Origin: Kitasatospora sp. NBC_01250
GTDB lineage: Bacteria > Actinomycetota > Actinomycetes > Streptomycetales > Streptomycetaceae
DNA: 64,000 bases
NCBI RefSeq assembly: GCF_036226465.1
Contig: NZ_CP108476.1
Span: forward strand, 5,394,001 to 5,458,000
Direction: 5' to 3'
Below are positions 61,577-64,000 of this stretch, piece after piece. Position 1 is the stretch's first letter. Every line of letters begins with the position of its first letter. Made by a program: the position numbers and the translations under genes. The notes beneath the pieces are model-generated. The model was not told where the DNA came from, ran no database searches, and was given only the letters and a program-made list of their open reading frames with translations.

Positions 61577-62293
61577 TCAGCTCGTCACGCTGTACGCCAC
61601 CAGCGAGACCCCTACGTACTGCACGATGAACGCTCCGAGGGTGAACGCGTGGAAGACCTCGTGGAACCCGAACCAGCGCGGTGAGGGGTTGGGCCGCTTC
61701 AGCCCGTAGATCACGCCGCCCGCGCTGTAGAGCAGCCCGCCGACGATCATCAGCGTGATCACCGCGACCCCGCCGGTGTGCAGGAAGTCGGGCAGGAAGA
61801 AGACCGCGGCCCAGCCCAGCGCCAGGTAGCACGGCGTGTAGAGCCAGCGCGGTGCGCCGACCCAGAAGACCCGGAACGCTATCCCGGCCAGTGCCCCGCC
61901 CCAGACCAGCCAGAGCAGCGTCTCGCGCCGCCCGCCGTGCAGCAGCAGGATGGTGAACGGCGTGTAGGACCCGGCGATGATCAGGAAGATGTTCGCGTGG
62001 TCCAGCCGGCGCAGGATCGCGTCGCCGCGCGGGCCCCAGGTGAAGCGGTGGTAGACCGCGCTGATGCCGAAGAGCAGCCAGGCGCTCACGGAGTAGATGG
62101 CGCAGGCGAGCCGGGCCCGCGGTGAGTCCGCCAGGCAGATCAGCACGATGCCCCCCGCCAGCGAGGCCGGGAACATGCCCGCGTGCAGCCAGCCGCGCCA
62201 GGCGGGTTTGGCGGGCAGGGGCGCCGCGCTCGTCGCCGTCACGTCGGCGACCGGGTCCGTAGCCGGGTTCTGATCCGCTGTCATGGCGCTCAT
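61577..62293 (-). CDS. Hemolysin III/PAQR-family membrane protein
   Basis: A 238-residue seven-helix protein of the progestin/adipoQ receptor superfamily. Key residues: S-x3-H-x-F in SAVYHRFTWG, D-H-x3 in RLDHANIFLIIAGSYTPF, and the last HEVFHAFT. These His and Asp residues form a metal hydrolase-like site. Eukaryotic relatives influence membrane lipid composition; bacterial members are mostly uncharacterised. The start at ATG 62293 or 62284 removes an upstream unstructured extension. A perfect 18-bp operator lies 4 bp upstream of 62293. Confidence 0.88.
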   Translation of the reverse strand: MSAMTADQNPATDPVADVTATSAAPLPAKPAWRGWLHAGMFPASLAGGIVLICLADSPRARLACAIYSVSAWLLFGISAVYHRFTWGPRGDAILRRLDHANIFLIIAGSYTPFTILLLHGGRRETLLWLVWGGALAGIAFRVFWVGAPRWLYTPCYLALGWAAVFFLPDFLHTGGVAVITLMIVGGLLYSAGGVIYGLKRPNPSPRWFGFHEVFHAFTLGAFIVQYVGVSLVAYSVTS

Positions 62294-62296
62294 GCT

Positions 62297-62314
62297 ACCT
62301 ACGCCTGCGTAGGT
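62297..62314. promoter_or_regulatory. 18-bp perfect operator upstream of the PAQR gene
   Basis: ACCTACGCCTGCGTAGGT has 8-bp perfect arms and a 2-bp centre, within 4 bp of the start codon. The form is that of TetR-type repressor sites; the regulator is not in the window. Confidence 0.55.
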
Positions 62315-62471
62315 TACTGATAAGTAGGAAGTGGCTCTCATCACTTTTGGACAATATGGCAGAGTTGGATGTGATCCGGAGAGGACTCGGACGTGCCGCA
62401 ACCGCCCGCGAAAGTGCCAGTTTTTGGCCATAGAGGAGCAAAACTTGCGGCAAAAACGCCATCGCGCTGTG

Positions 62472-62498
62472 TTGGGCTTTTCGAGCCGGGGCTACGCT
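62472..62498 (+). promoter_or_regulatory. Possible pckG promoter
   Basis: TACGCT at 62493-62498 is a good -10; TTGGGC at 62472-62477 is a weak, closely spaced -35. Confidence 0.3.
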
Positions 62499-62521
62499 GC
62501 AAGCACCCTCAACCCCCCGGA

Positions 62522-62546
62522 CGCCTGCTCGATGGCCGAGCAGGCG
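62522..62546 (+). other. Leader hairpin just before the pckG ribosome site
   Basis: CGCCTGCTCG pairs with CGAGCAGGCG (62522-62531 and 62537-62546), ending 6 nt before GGAG of the pckG ribosome site. It may affect leader stability or translation. Confidence 0.45.
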
Positions 62547-62561
62547 TGAAACGGAGCGATC

Positions 62562-64000
<1,439 letters not shown>

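Overview
The window is high-GC actinomycete chromosome from the Streptomycetaceae (Streptomyces, Kitasatospora or a close relative). The evidence is the extreme third-position GC, mycothiol biochemistry (mca), an RpfA-type resuscitation factor behind a c-di-AMP riboswitch, a 'cellulose-binding' coiled-coil protein, TANNNT promoters sitting on start codons, and a class II tRNA-Leu with anticodon UAA, the bldA tRNA of this group. I see no insertion sequence, prophage, integrase or CRISPR array. This looks like core chromosome with one accessory-looking patch near the left end.

Left end (1-7650). A 5'-truncated NarL-type histidine kinase is followed by four neighbouring genes built from polymorphic-toxin and immunity domains: a SUKH-3 protein and a YwqJ-type deaminase (both minus strand), then a divergent LHH-nuclease/SMI1 (SUKH) fusion and an Imm35/Pro-rich/deaminase/SUKH-4 fusion. 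None has an evident secretion signal. This is the most unusual system in the window. A coiled-coil DivIVA-like protein follows.

7.7-29.7 kb is mostly housekeeping: nucleotide-sugar dehydrogenase, mfd, a DUF4352 lipoprotein, an HTH/N6-methylase-like protein with an altered catalytic motif, a glyoxalase-fold protein, a small membrane protein translationally coupled to a Ser/Thr kinase with a TPR-like tail, a SurA-like lipoprotein, mazG, an SDR remnant, a cytochrome P450, riboswitch-rpfA, eno, a divIC/ftsB-like gene, a DUF501 gene, ppx, and ndh preceded by a Rex-like operator.

29.9-47.5 kb: a MacB/FtsX-type ABC transporter, bldA, a Bax inhibitor-1 family protein, several membrane or unknown proteins, a thiolase, an SGNH hydrolase, cystathionine beta-synthase, an L,D-transpeptidase lipoprotein behind an ECF-like promoter, a MerR regulator with its dyad, an FAD oxidoreductase, msrA and a cystathionine gamma-synthase/lyase. 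cbs, metB and msrA put sulfur amino acid metabolism within 8 kb.

47.6-64 kb: a DrrAB-type exporter, greA, a DUF4307 gene, mca, an LCP-family wall-polymer ligase, an orphan vsr endonuclease, a DUF255 thioredoxin-fold protein, a GNAT acetyltransferase, an XRE regulator next to a secreted papain-like protease and a membrane-anchored partner, a PAQR/hemolysin III protein with an 18-bp operator, and the first two thirds or more of pckG, cut by the window edge. Most transcription units end in strong GC hairpins, many of them bidirectional. Functional names come from motifs and remembered family features; no database search was possible.
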